Source: Thaumasiovibrio sp047250365 (GTDB taxonomy: Bacteria; Pseudomonadota; Gammaproteobacteria; Enterobacterales; Vibrionaceae). Taken from it: a stretch of 64,000 nucleotides of DNA. The notes beneath the pieces are model-generated. The model did not search any database. It saw nothing but the letters and a program-made list of their open reading frames with translations, and was not told where the DNA came from. This document shows, piece by piece, positions 26,521-35,891 of this stretch. How positions within the stretch are numbered: position 1 is the stretch's first letter; each line of letters opens with the position of its first letter. The position numbers were made by a program, and so were the translations under genes. Location of the stretch: assembly GCF_047250365.1 (NCBI RefSeq), contig NZ_JBLBVL010000020.1, positions 1 to 64,000 on the forward strand. The letters run 5' to 3'.

Positions 26521-28080
26521 ATGTCTGATACGAATTTACAACTGACAGCGGAGGATGCCCCACTTAGTGGGGCTGACTACCTACGAGAAATCTTGCGTGC
26601 CCCGGTCTACGAAGTTGCTGTCGTCTCCCCCTTGCAGCCATTGTCGCGCCTCTCTGCTCGACTCAACAACCATATTCAGTTAAAGCGTGAAGATCGTCAG
26701 CCTGTTCACTCGTTTAAGCTACGTGGCGCTTACAACATGATGGCTCAGCTTAGCCCAGAGCAAAAACGGGCAGGGGTGATTACAGCGTCAGCAGGCAATC
26801 ATGCCCAAGGGTTGGCACTTTCTGGCACCAAACTCGGCGTAAAAACCGTTATCGTCATGCCGCTGATTACGCCTAGCATCAAAGTAGAGGCAGTGAAAAG
26901 CTTTGGCGGCGAAGTATTACTGCATGGCAATAACTTTGATGAGGCGAAAGCGCACGCAGAAGCATTAGCTGCACAGCGTCATTTCACCTATGTTCCTCCT
27001 TTTGATCACCCCATGGTTATTGCAGGGCAGGGGACCATTGGCATGGAGCTATTACAGCAAAACAGCCATCTCGATTATATTTTTGTTCCCGTTGGCGGCG
27101 GTGGACTTGCTGCCGGTATTGCACTGCTGATCAAACAGCTCATGCCACACATTAAAGTGATCGGCGTTGAAGCTGAAGATTCTGCTTGTCTACGTGCAGC
27201 CCTAGATGCTGGGGAGCCCGTCTCTCTCAATCAAGTGGGCATGTTTGCTGATGGGGTTGCTGTTAAACATATTGGCACTGAAACATTTCGCCTCTGCGAT
27301 CAGTATCTTGATGATGCCATCACGGTTAGCAGTGATGAGATTTGTGCGGCAATGAAAGATATTTTTGAAGATACCCGTGCCATTGCAGAGCCTTCAGGGG
27401 CACTGTCGTTAGCTGGTTTAAAAAAGTATGCGGGTCAACACCAACTGGCCGACAAGCAAATGACTGCCATCTTATCCGGTGCCAACTTTAACTTTCACGG
27501 CTTACGCTATGTGTCTGAACGCTGTGAACTTGGTGAGAAACGTGAAGGATTATTGGCCGTTACGATACCCGAGCGCCCAGGTGCCTTTTTAGACTTTTGC
27601 CGTTTAATTGGTGGACGGGCCGTCACCGAATTTAACTACCGTTACAGTGACGACAACTTGGCAAATGTTTTTGTCGGTATTCGCCTTCAGCAAGGGCAAA
27701 CCGAGCGCGATAGCATCATTCAAGACCTACGCAAAGGCGGTTATCCCGTCGTCGATCTCAGTGATGATGAGATGGCGAAACAGCATATTCGTTATATGAT
27801 AGGTGGACGCCCATCAAAAGCGATGAAAGAGCGTTTATATAGCTTTGAATTTCCAGAATACCCTGGTGCATTAGTCAAGTTCCTAACCACATTAGGTACA
27901 CACTGGAACATTAGTCTATTTAATTACCGCAATCATGGTGCCGATTATGGTCGTGTATTGTGCGGTTTTGAACTGGATGATCATGACCTGCTCTCGTTCA
28001 CCAGTCACTTACGTGAGCTAGGTTATCACTGGAAGGATGAAACCGATAACCCTGCCTTTCAGTTCTTTTTGGCTCACTAA
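26521..28080 (+). CDS. ilvA: threonine ammonia-lyase (biosynthetic, IlvA)
   Basis: PLP enzyme deaminating threonine to 2-oxobutyrate, the committed and isoleucine-inhibited step. The 519-residue protein has Lys66 in HSFKLRGAYN, the glycine-rich PLP-phosphate loop PVGGGGLAAGI near 190-200, and two C-terminal ACT-like regulatory domains (about 330-400 and 420-515, EFPEYPGALVKFL). The presence of both ACT domains indicates the allosteric biosynthetic form rather than catabolic TdcB. It is the last gene of ilvGMEDA, followed by a strong terminator. Confidence 0.97.
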   Translation: MSDTNLQLTAEDAPLSGADYLREILRAPVYEVAVVSPLQPLSRLSARLNNHIQLKREDRQPVHSFKLRGAYNMMAQLSPEQKRAGVITASAGNHAQGLALSGTKLGVKTVIVMPLITPSIKVEAVKSFGGEVLLHGNNFDEAKAHAEALAAQRHFTYVPPFDHPMVIAGQGTIGMELLQQNSHLDYIFVPVGGGGLAAGIALLIKQLMPHIKVIGVEAEDSACLRAALDAGEPVSLNQVGMFADGVAVKHIGTETFRLCDQYLDDAITVSSDEICAAMKDIFEDTRAIAEPSGALSLAGLKKYAGQHQLADKQMTAILSGANFNFHGLRYVSERCELGEKREGLLAVTIPERPGAFLDFCRLIGGRAVTEFNYRYSDDNLANVFVGIRLQQGQTERDSIIQDLRKGGYPVVDLSDDEMAKQHIRYMIGGRPSKAMKERLYSFEFPEYPGALVKFLTTLGTHWNISLFNYRNHGADYGRVLCGFELDDHDLLSFTSHLRELGYHWKDETDNPAFQFFLAH

Positions 28081-28102
28081 AAGCGTTGCTCTGTGTACCA
28101 CC

Positions 28103-28134
28103 AATAAAAAAGCCTCCGTAGAGGCTTTTTTATT
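28103..28134. terminator. bidirectional terminator ilvA / XRE gene
   Basis: Perfect 14-bp stem AATAAAAAAGCCTC / GAGGCTTTTTTATT (28103-28116, 28121-28134) with loop CGTA. A/T runs on both sides let it serve ilvA and the convergent regulator gene, whose stop codon lies within its right arm. Confidence 0.9.
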
Positions 28135-28525
28135 AGGCTAATTTCGGCTCAAATTTTATCGGTGCAACCCGCATATCATGATATTCACTTAAGTAGGTAA
28201 AAAGCTGAATATTCTGTGTCAGTAGCGTCTGACGCATATCTCTTGGTAGCTCCGCCAGCAGTTGTAGCATTCGTTGAATACTGTCCTGCTCCATTTGATC
28301 TAAGCCCTGTTCGTTATCCCCATATAAAAACCACGATATCGGACGCTGCGTCAATTCCGCTATTTTCAATAACACAGAAATCCTTGGCTCTGTTTTGCCA
28401 GTTTCTAAATCTAGATAGGTTTGACGGGCGATATCCAAACTCTTTGCCATCGCGACTTGTGTGATATTCTGCCATTCCCGCGCATCCCTTATTCGGACTG
28501 CAATGTCAGCACGCGATACATCCAT
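28133..28525 (-). CDS. XRE-type helix-turn-helix regulator, copy 1
   Basis: 130-residue cytoplasmic protein. An N-terminal Xre/Cro-type HTH (about residues 8-62, IRDAREWQNITQVAMAKSL...RQTYLDLETGKTEPRIS) is followed by a WFLYGD segment and a short helical tail likely used for dimerisation. The target is unknown. It is a clear paralogue of the gene at 28757-29143; the HTH halves share RQTYLDLETGKTEP exactly. No toxin or metabolic partner gene is adjacent. It converges on ilvA and shares its terminator. Autoregulation is plausible but not demonstrated. Confidence 0.85.
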   Translation of the reverse strand: MDVSRADIAVRIRDAREWQNITQVAMAKSLDIARQTYLDLETGKTEPRISVLLKIAELTQRPISWFLYGDNEQGLDQMEQDSIQRMLQLLAELPRDMRQTLLTQNIQLFTYLSEYHDMRVAPIKFEPKLA

Positions 28526-28756
28526 ATCCTTACACCTCTATCAACTAAATTATCAACACATATACAGCTTAGACTACACAGTTAGTACTCAACCAAATTA
28601 TGCCCACTCAATTAGGCAACGCATTGCTGTTAGCAATAATCTGTGAAGCCAATACCAGCATGACGAAATATAGCGACAGGTTATCAAAAAAGTGCCTTAA
28701 GTGATATACATCGCACAGATATGCAACAAGCTGCAAAATTACAACTACCATCGGCA

Positions 28757-29143
28757 CTACTGCTTTTTCGTTAACGAATAGGTGTAATCCGCCATAAATT
28801 CGGCCATGCGAATACTTTGATCGAGTACTGCTGTACGGGCAACGTTTGGCAAACGGTTGAAGTGGCGCAACAATGTTTCAATCTCTTGCTTGTACTCACT
28901 TTCAATAATCTCTAAGCCCTGATCACCGTAGATAAACCACGTCAACGGACGCTCAGTCAACGTGGCAATCTCCGACAATAAACGCACCTTTGGTTCTGTC
29001 TTGCCCGTTTCGAGATCAAGATAAGTTTGACGTGCAACATTCAATGTTTTTGCCATATAAACTTGAGTCAGTCCCTTCCACTCGCGCGCCTCTTTAATCC
29101 GTGCTGCAATGTCTTTCTTCATATCTGTCATAACAACTCCCAA
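28757..29143 (-). CDS. XRE-type helix-turn-helix regulator, copy 2
   Basis: About 128 residues (124 if translation starts at the second ATG, MTDMKK). The layout is the same as copy 1: HTH at about 12-66 (IKEAREWKGLTQVYMAKTLNV...RQTYLDLETGKTEPKVR), then RPLTWFIYGD, then a helical C-terminal tail that diverges from copy 1. Same strand as copy 1 with a 231-bp gap containing no gene, so a tandem duplication is the simplest origin. A 31-bp palindrome lies 165 bp upstream (29308-29338). Regulatory target unknown. Confidence 0.85.
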   Translation of the reverse strand: MGVVMTDMKKDIAARIKEAREWKGLTQVYMAKTLNVARQTYLDLETGKTEPKVRLLSEIATLTERPLTWFIYGDQGLEIIESEYKQEIETLLRHFNRLPNVARTAVLDQSIRMAEFMADYTYSLTKKQ

Positions 29144-29307
29144 ATGAAACAGTGGATAGATGACAAAAATAGTGCATAAGGCGCGCCAATTTTACGGGCA
29201 CAATTAATCACCAATAGGATCAACACCTTGCTATTTAGTGTTTAATAACTGATACAGTTTGATTTCTATTTTGCCTAACTTTTTAGAACGTCCATTCTCC
29301 CGTTTCT

Positions 29308-29338
29308 GCAAAATGCAATTAACACAATTGCATTTTGC
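29308..29338. repeat. perfect 13-bp-arm palindrome upstream of XRE copy 2
   Basis: GCAAAATGCAATT (29308-29320) and AATTGCATTTTGC (29326-29338) are exact inverted copies around AACAC. It stands between the glmU terminator and XRE copy 2 and has no U-tract, so an operator is more likely than a terminator. The binder is unknown; the adjacent XRE proteins are the obvious candidates. Confidence 0.65.
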
Positions 29339-29344
29339 GCACAA

Positions 29345-29372
29345 AAAAAGAGGCATCGAAATGCCCCTTTTT
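29345..29372 (-). terminator. intrinsic terminator after glmU
   Basis: Read leftward, AAAAAGGGGCAT / ATGCCTCTTTTT form a 12-bp stem with one mismatch and a 4-nt loop (TTCG), followed by a T-run. It lies 27 bp past the glmU stop. Confidence 0.85.
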
Positions 29373-29398
29373 ATTTATCTAGTTTACTAAAATGTGGT

Positions 29399-30760
29399 TT
29401 AGCGTTGTTTAACTGGGCGCTTCCAGCCTTTAATGGTTCGGGCTGGTGCGCGTGTTATAACAAGATCGTCTGCTGCGACGTCCTTATTAATCGTCGCGCC
29501 AGCGCCAATTGTCGCCCCCGCACCAATTTTAACGGGTGCTATCAATTGTGAGTCAGAACCAACGAAGACATCATCAGCAATCTCAGTCTTGAACTTATTC
29601 GCGCCATCATAGTTACAGGTAATGGTTCCCGCACCAATATTTACGCGATCCCCAATCTCAGCATCCCCTAAATAGGTTAAGTGATTGGCTTTTGAGCCTC
29701 TCCCTAGGCGGGTTTTTTTTACTTCAACAAAGTTACCAACATGAGAATCTCCCACCAGCTCTGTGCCTGGGCGCAAGCGCGCAAACGGACCCACGGTACA
29801 GTCTTCGCCTACAATGGCATCTTCGACAATAGAATGCGGGCGAATTACCGTATTGTCATCGATGACACAGTCTTTCAAAATACAGCCCGCACCAACAAAA
29901 ACGTTATCACCTAATGTCACTTGTCCTTCGATGATCACATTCACATCAATTTCAACATCGGTGCCGCACTGCAATTGACCGCGCAGATCAAAGCGAGCTG
30001 GGTCGCGTAGCATGACGCCTTGCTCAAGCAGGCGCTCAGCTTGATGCGCCTGATACGCGCGCTCTAAACGTGCGAGCTGAATACGGTTGTTCACCCCTTC
30101 AACTTCAATCGCGCGCTCAGGATGTACAGCTTCAACCGCTCGTCCCTCTTGATGCGCAATGGCAATAATATCGGTTAGATAGTATTCACCTTGTGCGTTT
30201 TCGTTTTTCACCTGAGCTAACCAACGCTTCAGATCGCCACCGTTGGCCACCATAACGCCAGTGTTAATTTCTTTAATGAGTTGTTGTTGCTCAGTCGCAT
30301 CTTTTTGCTCAACAATCGCCACAACCGGACCATTACGTCGAATAATGCGCCCATAGCCCGTTGGGTTATCCAACACCACCGTTAATAGCGCAATACCGTC
30401 AGTGGGTTGTGCTTCTAATAGGTTATCTAGGGTTTGCTGGCTGATGAGTGGGACATCGCCATACAGCACTAAGACCTGCTCATCATCACGAAAACCGTCA
30501 GCTGCGCTGTTAACAGCATGACCGGTACCCAACTGCTCCGCTTGTAGTACCCAGTTTACAGGCTCATCTTTCAACATTGCCTGCATTGTCTCGCCACCAT
30601 GGCCATAAACCAAGTGGATGTCTTTGGCACCCAAATCGACACAAGTATCGATAACATGTTTCGCCATCGGACGACCCGCCAAGGTATGGAGTACCTTCGG
30701 CAAGTTTGAATACATGCGGGTCCCTTTACCCGCCGCTAGAATCACTGCGCTAAAAGCCAT
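29399..30760 (-). CDS. glmU: bifunctional GlcNAc-1-P uridyltransferase / GlcN-1-P acetyltransferase
   Basis: Makes UDP-GlcNAc for peptidoglycan and LPS. The 453-residue protein has an N-terminal pyrophosphorylase Rossmann domain with LAAGKGTRM (8-16) and KVLHTLAGRPM. A C-terminal left-handed beta-helix acetyltransferase (from about 250) has the hexapeptide repeats and the catalytic-pocket segments NFVEVKKTRLG, NHLTYLGDAEIG and CNYDG. It lies downstream of the atp operon on the same strand but behind a strong terminator, so it is probably separately transcribed. Same position next to atpC as in E. coli and Vibrio. Confidence 0.97.
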   Translation of the reverse strand: MAFSAVILAAGKGTRMYSNLPKVLHTLAGRPMAKHVIDTCVDLGAKDIHLVYGHGGETMQAMLKDEPVNWVLQAEQLGTGHAVNSAADGFRDDEQVLVLYGDVPLISQQTLDNLLEAQPTDGIALLTVVLDNPTGYGRIIRRNGPVVAIVEQKDATEQQQLIKEINTGVMVANGGDLKRWLAQVKNENAQGEYYLTDIIAIAHQEGRAVEAVHPERAIEVEGVNNRIQLARLERAYQAHQAERLLEQGVMLRDPARFDLRGQLQCGTDVEIDVNVIIEGQVTLGDNVFVGAGCILKDCVIDDNTVIRPHSIVEDAIVGEDCTVGPFARLRPGTELVGDSHVGNFVEVKKTRLGRGSKANHLTYLGDAEIGDRVNIGAGTITCNYDGANKFKTEIADDVFVGSDSQLIAPVKIGAGATIGAGATINKDVAADDLVITRAPARTIKGWKRPVKQR

Positions 30761-30961
30761 GAATGAATCCCTTTTTATGCCTAGCCAATATATTTTTACG
30801 AATATGGCGTGTAATTTTGTAGGTAGAATAGTAGCGAGAAGGCCGAGTAAAAGTCACTAGTAAGGTAGTTATTTTAGTGGCAATTAGCCTTTTTCTGTCC
30901 ATTACACTGCAAATTACTTCATTTTAATCATCACTTGATCCACCCACCAAGTGCAACATAC

Positions 30962-30990
30962 AAAAAAGGCCTGAACAATCAGGCCTTTTT
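30962..30990 (-). terminator. atp operon terminator
   Basis: Stem GGCCTGA / TCAGGCC (30968-30974, 30979-30985), extended by A/T pairs, loop ACAA. The A-run at 30962-30967 gives a U-tract for the leftward atp transcript. It lies 17 bp after atpC. Confidence 0.9.
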
Positions 30991-31006
30991 ATTCAACATG
31001 ACACCA

Positions 31007-31429
31007 TCAATTAGAGTGTTTTACTAATTCAATCACTCGCAACTGTGCAATCGCTTTTGCAAGATCACTGGCTGCTTGTGCAAAGTCAATGTCACCATGT
31101 GGATGCTGAATCTGCTCCTCAGCCTGACGCTTCGCTTCTTCAGCTTTAGCGGTATCGAGCTCTTCACCACGAATAGCAGTGTCGGCTAACACAGTGACAG
31201 CGTTGGGTTGGACTTCCAACATGCCACCAGAGAGATAAATGATCTCTTCATGTCCATGCTGCTTCACAATACGAATCATGCCTGGCACAACCGACGTAAG
31301 TAGCGGCGTATGTCCGGCAAAAACACCCAGTTCCCCTTCGCTTCCCGTCACCTGAATAGACTCAACAAGGCCTGAGAACAGCTGTTTTTCTGCACTGACA
31401 ACGTCAAGCTTAAACGTAATCGCAGCCAT
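31007..31429 (-). CDS. atpC: ATP synthase epsilon subunit
   Basis: 140-residue central-stalk subunit of F1 that connects gamma to the c-ring and inhibits hydrolysis. An N-terminal beta-sandwich (about 1-85, ending around GGMLEVQPNAVTVLADTA) precedes a C-terminal helical hairpin (about 90-138). A strong SD, GAGGAGG, precedes the ATG. It is the last atp gene, followed by the operon terminator. Confidence 0.95.
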   Translation of the reverse strand: MAAITFKLDVVSAEKQLFSGLVESIQVTGSEGELGVFAGHTPLLTSVVPGMIRIVKQHGHEEIIYLSGGMLEVQPNAVTVLADTAIRGEELDTAKAEEAKRQAEEQIQHPHGDIDFAQAASDLAKAIAQLRVIELVKHSN

Positions 31430-31443
31430 ATTGCCTCCTCAGA

Positions 31444-32847
31444 TTAAAAGCTCTGTGCTTTTTCAATAACATCTTCAATGGCACCGCAATACATAAAGGC
31501 TTGCTCTGGAATATCGTCATACTCTCCAGACAGTAACCCTTTAAAACTACGCAGCGTATCTGACAGTGGAACATAGATGCCAGGGTCACCGGTAAAGACT
31601 TCTGCGACATGATAAGGCTGCGTAAGGAAACGCTCAATCTTACGGGCCCGAGATACCGTCTGCTTGTCTTCTTCAGACAGTTCATCCATGCCTAAGATAG
31701 CAATGATATCTTTGAGCTCTTTGTAACGCTGCAACACCGATTGCACACCACGGGCAATGTCATAGTGCTCTTGACCCACCACTAACGGATCAAGTTGACG
31801 AGACGTTGAATCCAATGGGTCTATCGCGGGATACAAGCCCAGCGACGCGATTTGACGTGATAACACCACGGTTGCATCCAAGTGAGCAAACGTCGTTGCT
31901 GGCGAGGGATCGGTTAAGTCATCGGCTGGGACATATACCGCTTGAACCGATGTGATCGAACCTTTCTTGGTTGATGTGATGCGCTCTTGCAACACCCCCA
32001 TCTCCTCGGCCAATGTTGGCTGATAACCTACCGCAGACGGCATTCGACCCAATAGAGCAGAAACCTCTGTACCGGCAAGGGTATAACGGTAAATGTTATC
32101 AATAAACAGCAAGACATCACGCCCTTCATCACGGAAACGTTCTGCCATTGTCAGACCCGTTAACGCAACGCGAAGACGGTTACCCGGAGGCTCGTTCATC
32201 TGACCATAGACCATGGCCACTTTGGACTCTTCAGGTTGCTCTAAATTCACCACCCCAGCTTCTTGCATCTCATAATAGAAGTCGTTCCCTTCACGGGTTC
32301 GTTCTCCTACACCAGCAAAGACTGACAATCCGGAGTGCTTCAAGGCAATGTTATTGATCAACTCCATCATGTTGACGGTTTTACCCACACCCGCCCCCCC
32401 AAACAGACCGATTTTACCGCCTTTGGCAAAGGGACAAATGAGATCAATAACCTTAACGCCGGTCTCTAACAACTCTGTCGCGCTAGATTGCTCCTCATAG
32501 CTTGGCGCAGAACGGTGAATTTCATAGCGTTCATCTTCACCTATCTCACCACGCTCATCTATCGGATCGCCCAATACATTCATAATACGGCCCAATGTGG
32601 CGTTACCCACTGGCACTTTAATCGGGTGACCGGAATTTTCTACTTCTAGACCACGACGCAGACCATCTGAAGAACCCATGGCTATCGTTCGAACGATACC
32701 GCCACCAAGCTGTTGCTGAACTTCCAGCACCAGACGCTCTCCATCTCGTTTCACATTCAATGCATCATATACCTGCGGCACTGAACTTTGTGGAAACTCT
32801 ACGTCGACTACCGCACCGATGATCTGTACGACCTTACCTGTAGCCAT
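31444..32847 (-). CDS. atpD: ATP synthase beta subunit
   Basis: Catalytic F1 subunit. The 467-residue protein has Walker A GGAGVGKT (about 152-159), catalytic Glu in VGERTREGNDFY, Walker B VLLFIDNIYR, and the C-terminal DELSEEDKQTV helical region with the epsilon-contacting loop. It lies between atpG and atpC in the standard order. SD AGAGGA is correctly spaced from the ATG. Confidence 0.98.
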   Translation of the reverse strand: MATGKVVQIIGAVVDVEFPQSSVPQVYDALNVKRDGERLVLEVQQQLGGGIVRTIAMGSSDGLRRGLEVENSGHPIKVPVGNATLGRIMNVLGDPIDERGEIGEDERYEIHRSAPSYEEQSSATELLETGVKVIDLICPFAKGGKIGLFGGAGVGKTVNMMELINNIALKHSGLSVFAGVGERTREGNDFYYEMQEAGVVNLEQPEESKVAMVYGQMNEPPGNRLRVALTGLTMAERFRDEGRDVLLFIDNIYRYTLAGTEVSALLGRMPSAVGYQPTLAEEMGVLQERITSTKKGSITSVQAVYVPADDLTDPSPATTFAHLDATVVLSRQIASLGLYPAIDPLDSTSRQLDPLVVGQEHYDIARGVQSVLQRYKELKDIIAILGMDELSEEDKQTVSRARKIERFLTQPYHVAEVFTGDPGIYVPLSDTLRSFKGLLSGEYDDIPEQAFMYCGAIEDVIEKAQSF

Positions 32848-32876
32848 CGTTAATCCTCTATTCTGTTTATCTATAC

Positions 32877-33743
32877 CTAAACCGCTGCGGCCCCAGAAAC
32901 TATTTCTGACAGTTCCTGCGTAATCGCCGTCTGTCGGGCTTTGTTATATACCAGTTGCAAATCGTCGATAAGGCTGCCAGCATTGTCTGTCGCTGCCTTC
33001 ATCGCCACCATGCGAGCCGCTTGCTCTGAAGCGAGATTCTCTACCACACCTTGGTATACCTGTGATTCGATATAACGAATCAATAAAGTATCCAGCAACA
33101 CCTGTGGTTCTGGCTCATAAACGTAATCCCAAGCATGATTACGTCGCATTGCTTCTTCGTCAGACTTTGGCAATGGCAATAACTGGTCAATCAAAGGCTC
33201 TTGCGTCATGGTATTCACAAATTTGTTATATACCAGATACAGACGATCCAATTTGCCTTGGTCATACAGCTCCAACATCGCCCCAACTGTACCGATCAAC
33301 TCAGCCAAAGAAGGGGAGTCCCCCAAGCCCGATGCTTGTGCAACAACATTGCCACCATAGTTATGGAAAAACGCGGTTGCTTTTGCTCCCACTAACGCCA
33401 AATCAAGTTCAGCCCCTTTATCTTTCCACTCTTGCATGTCAGCAATGGCTTGTTTGAACAAATTAATGTTCAAGCCACCACACAAACCCCGATCAGTTGA
33501 TACGATAATGTAGCCAACTCGCTTAACATCACGATCTTCCAAATACGGGTGTCGATATTCCAAGTTCCCCATGGCAATGTGACCTATTACCTTACGCATA
33601 GTACTGGCATAGGGACGTGATGCAGCCATGGCATCCTGGGTTTTTCGCATTTTGGATGCCGCGACCATCTCCATCGCCTTGGTGATTTTCTGTGTGTTCT
33701 GCACACTTCCAATCTTATTACGAATCTCTTTCGCGCCAGCCAT
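32877..33743 (-). CDS. atpG: ATP synthase gamma subunit
   Basis: Rotating shaft of F1, 288 residues. The terminal helices are recognisable: N-terminal MAGAKEIRNKIGSVQNTQKITKAMEMVAASKM and C-terminal NKARQTAITQELSEIVSGAAAV. A doubled ATG (33746/33743) occurs at the start. The second gives the family N-terminus MAGAKEIR and sits 8 nt after GGAG, so I chose it. It lies between atpA and atpD. Confidence 0.97.
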   Translation of the reverse strand: MAGAKEIRNKIGSVQNTQKITKAMEMVAASKMRKTQDAMAASRPYASTMRKVIGHIAMGNLEYRHPYLEDRDVKRVGYIIVSTDRGLCGGLNINLFKQAIADMQEWKDKGAELDLALVGAKATAFFHNYGGNVVAQASGLGDSPSLAELIGTVGAMLELYDQGKLDRLYLVYNKFVNTMTQEPLIDQLLPLPKSDEEAMRRNHAWDYVYEPEPQVLLDTLLIRYIESQVYQGVVENLASEQAARMVAMKAATDNAGSLIDDLQLVYNKARQTAITQELSEIVSGAAAV

Positions 33744-33785
33744 CATTCACTCTCCGTTACAAGGGTGGCTCACAGCCACCCACGT

Positions 33786-35327
33786 TTACCAAGTCTGGGT
33801 CTTTTTAAAGTCCTCAACGACTTTATGAAGCTCAGCTTCAATATCATCGTTGTAACTCCCCGTTTCATTGATCGTGCTGACTAACGCCGCATGATGTGTC
33901 TTGGCATAAGAAAGTAATGCTGACTCAAAGCTGCCTAAAACGGTTATTTCAACATCACTGAGATAACCTTTTTCGGCCGCAAAAATGACCATCGCTTGTT
34001 CAAACACGGTCATTGGTGCGTACTGCTTCTGCTTCATCAACTCGGTCACTTTCTGACCATGGTCAAGCTGCTTCTTGGTGGCTTCATCAAGGTCGGACGC
34101 AAACTGCGCAAATGCAGCCAGTTCGCGGTACTGGGCCAGTGCGGTTCGAATACCACCGGAGAGTTTCTTAATGATCTTAGTTTGTGCTGCACCACCAACT
34201 CGAGACACCGAAATGCCTGGGTCGACAGCAGGACGCACACCCGCATTGAACAGCTCAGTCTGCAAAAAGATCTGCCCATCGGTAATCGATATAACATTGG
34301 TTGGTACAAACGCCGACACGTCACCAGCTTGGGTTTCAATAATAGGTAGTGCGGTTAATGAACCCGTTTTGCCTTTAACTTCACCGTTGGTAAAGCGCTC
34401 GACATAGTCCGCATTAACCCGTGCTGCACGCTCTAATAAGCGCGAGTGAAGATAAAAGACATCGCCCGGGAAAGCCTCTCGGCCAGGGGGACGACGCAAC
34501 AACAGCGATATTTGCCGATAAGCAACCGCCTGTTTAGAGAGGTCATCGTAGACAATCAGTGCGTCATCACCACGATCTCGGAAGTACTCTCCCATGGCAC
34601 AACCAGAGTAGGGGGCCAAGTACTGCAGTGCCGCAGATTCTGATGCGGATGCCACAACAACAATGGTATTTTTCAGTGCATCATGCTCTTCCAGCTTACG
34701 TACCACGTTAGCAATGGTCGAGGCTTTCTGCCCAATCGCAACGTAAATAGAGTAAATGCCGGAGTCTCGCTGATTAATAATGGCATCAATGGCCAGTGCT
34801 GTTTTACCGGTCTGGCGGTCACCGATAATCAACTCACGTTGACCTCGCCCGATTGGAATCATTGAGTCGACAGCTTTATAACCGGTTTGTACCGGTTGAT
34901 CGACAGATTTACGATCGATAACCCCAGGGGCGATCACTTCGACGGGTGACGAGTGTTCAGTCGTAATCGGCCCTTTACCATCAATCGGCTCACCCAAGGT
35001 GTTAACCACACGACCTAGTAGAGCAGGACCGACTGGTACTTCGAGTATTTTCCCGGTTCCCTTTACCTTCATGCCTTCTTGCAGATCGGTATAAGGCCCC
35101 ATGACAACAGCACCTACTGAGTCACGTTCCAGGTTCAATGCTAATGCAAAACGACCACCTGGCAATTCAATCATTTCCCCTTGCATTATCTCAGCAAGGC
35201 CATGGATACGAATAATACCGTCACTCACTGAGATGATGGTACCTTCATTTTGCGCCTCACTAACAACATGAAATTTTTCAATTCGTTGTCTGATCAGATC
35301 GCTTATTTCCGTGGAATTAAGTTGCAT
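33786..35327 (-). CDS. atpA: ATP synthase alpha subunit
   Basis: Non-catalytic nucleotide-binding F1 subunit, 513 residues as in E. coli. It has P-loop GDRQTGKT (about 169-176), the alpha/beta signature PAVDPGISVSRVGGAAQ, and the AtpA arginine-finger region (VSRVGG). A TTG at 35342 extends the frame by five codons, but the ATG at 35327 gives the standard MQLNSTEISDLIRQRI start. It follows atpH closely. Confidence 0.97.
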   Translation of the reverse strand: MQLNSTEISDLIRQRIEKFHVVSEAQNEGTIISVSDGIIRIHGLAEIMQGEMIELPGGRFALALNLERDSVGAVVMGPYTDLQEGMKVKGTGKILEVPVGPALLGRVVNTLGEPIDGKGPITTEHSSPVEVIAPGVIDRKSVDQPVQTGYKAVDSMIPIGRGQRELIIGDRQTGKTALAIDAIINQRDSGIYSIYVAIGQKASTIANVVRKLEEHDALKNTIVVVASASESAALQYLAPYSGCAMGEYFRDRGDDALIVYDDLSKQAVAYRQISLLLRRPPGREAFPGDVFYLHSRLLERAARVNADYVERFTNGEVKGKTGSLTALPIIETQAGDVSAFVPTNVISITDGQIFLQTELFNAGVRPAVDPGISVSRVGGAAQTKIIKKLSGGIRTALAQYRELAAFAQFASDLDEATKKQLDHGQKVTELMKQKQYAPMTVFEQAMVIFAAEKGYLSDVEITVLGSFESALLSYAKTHHAALVSTINETGSYNDDIEAELHKVVEDFKKTQTW

Positions 35328-35342
35328 GCTCCAATTCCCCAA

Positions 35343-35876
35343 TTAAGACTGCAATGTGTCACTCAGGCGCGCTAAGCGGCCTCGAGCTGAATTATCAATA
35401 ACCATGTCGCCTGCGCGGATAATCACACCCGCAATCAGGCTCTCATCTACAGTGCAGTTCAGCTTCACTTTATGCGCTAAACGCTGCTCCAATTTGGCGC
35501 TAATCTCCGCCTGCTGTTGCTCATTAAGAGCAACGGCTGATATCACTTCGGCCTCTAAGCTCTTTTCATGGCTAGCTTTTAGTGTCAAAAACATCGCCAA
35601 GACTTCCGGCAATGCTTGCAGACGTTTATTGTCAGCCATAACGCGTATCAGATTTTGACCGTATTGATCAATCTGCTCTTCACAGACTGCAATCAATAAT
35701 TCCGCCAACTTATCTGGTGCCATCGTGCCAGTTAACAAAGCCGCTATGCGTTCGTCACACGTGACCTCGGCGAGGAACCTCAGCATTGCCTCCCACTGAG
35801 CCAATGTATTGGTATCAACCGCCAGATCAAACGCTGCCTGAGCATATGGACGGGCGATGGTTGTCATTGCCGACAT
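35343..35876 (-). CDS. atpH: ATP synthase delta subunit
   Basis: Peripheral-stalk subunit linking b to the top of F1. The 177-residue protein starts MSAMTTIARPYAQAAFDLA and ends with the conserved DESLIAGVIIRAGDMVIDNSARGRL segment. GGAGGGG lies 8 nt before the chosen ATG. Positioned between atpF and atpA. Confidence 0.95.
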   Translation of the reverse strand: MSAMTTIARPYAQAAFDLAVDTNTLAQWEAMLRFLAEVTCDERIAALLTGTMAPDKLAELLIAVCEEQIDQYGQNLIRVMADNKRLQALPEVLAMFLTLKASHEKSLEAEVISAVALNEQQQAEISAKLEQRLAHKVKLNCTVDESLIAGVIIRAGDMVIDNSARGRLARLSDTLQS

Positions 35877-35891
35877 AGTTAGCCCCTCCGA

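Noticed and set aside
28133..29143. XRE pair as antitoxins of a toxin-antitoxin module
   Set aside because: No small partner ORF of toxin type occurs next to either gene; the gap of 231 bp between them holds no gene.
29308..29338. 31-bp palindrome as glmU terminator
   Set aside because: It has no U-tract, and a proper terminator for glmU lies immediately upstream at 29345-29372.
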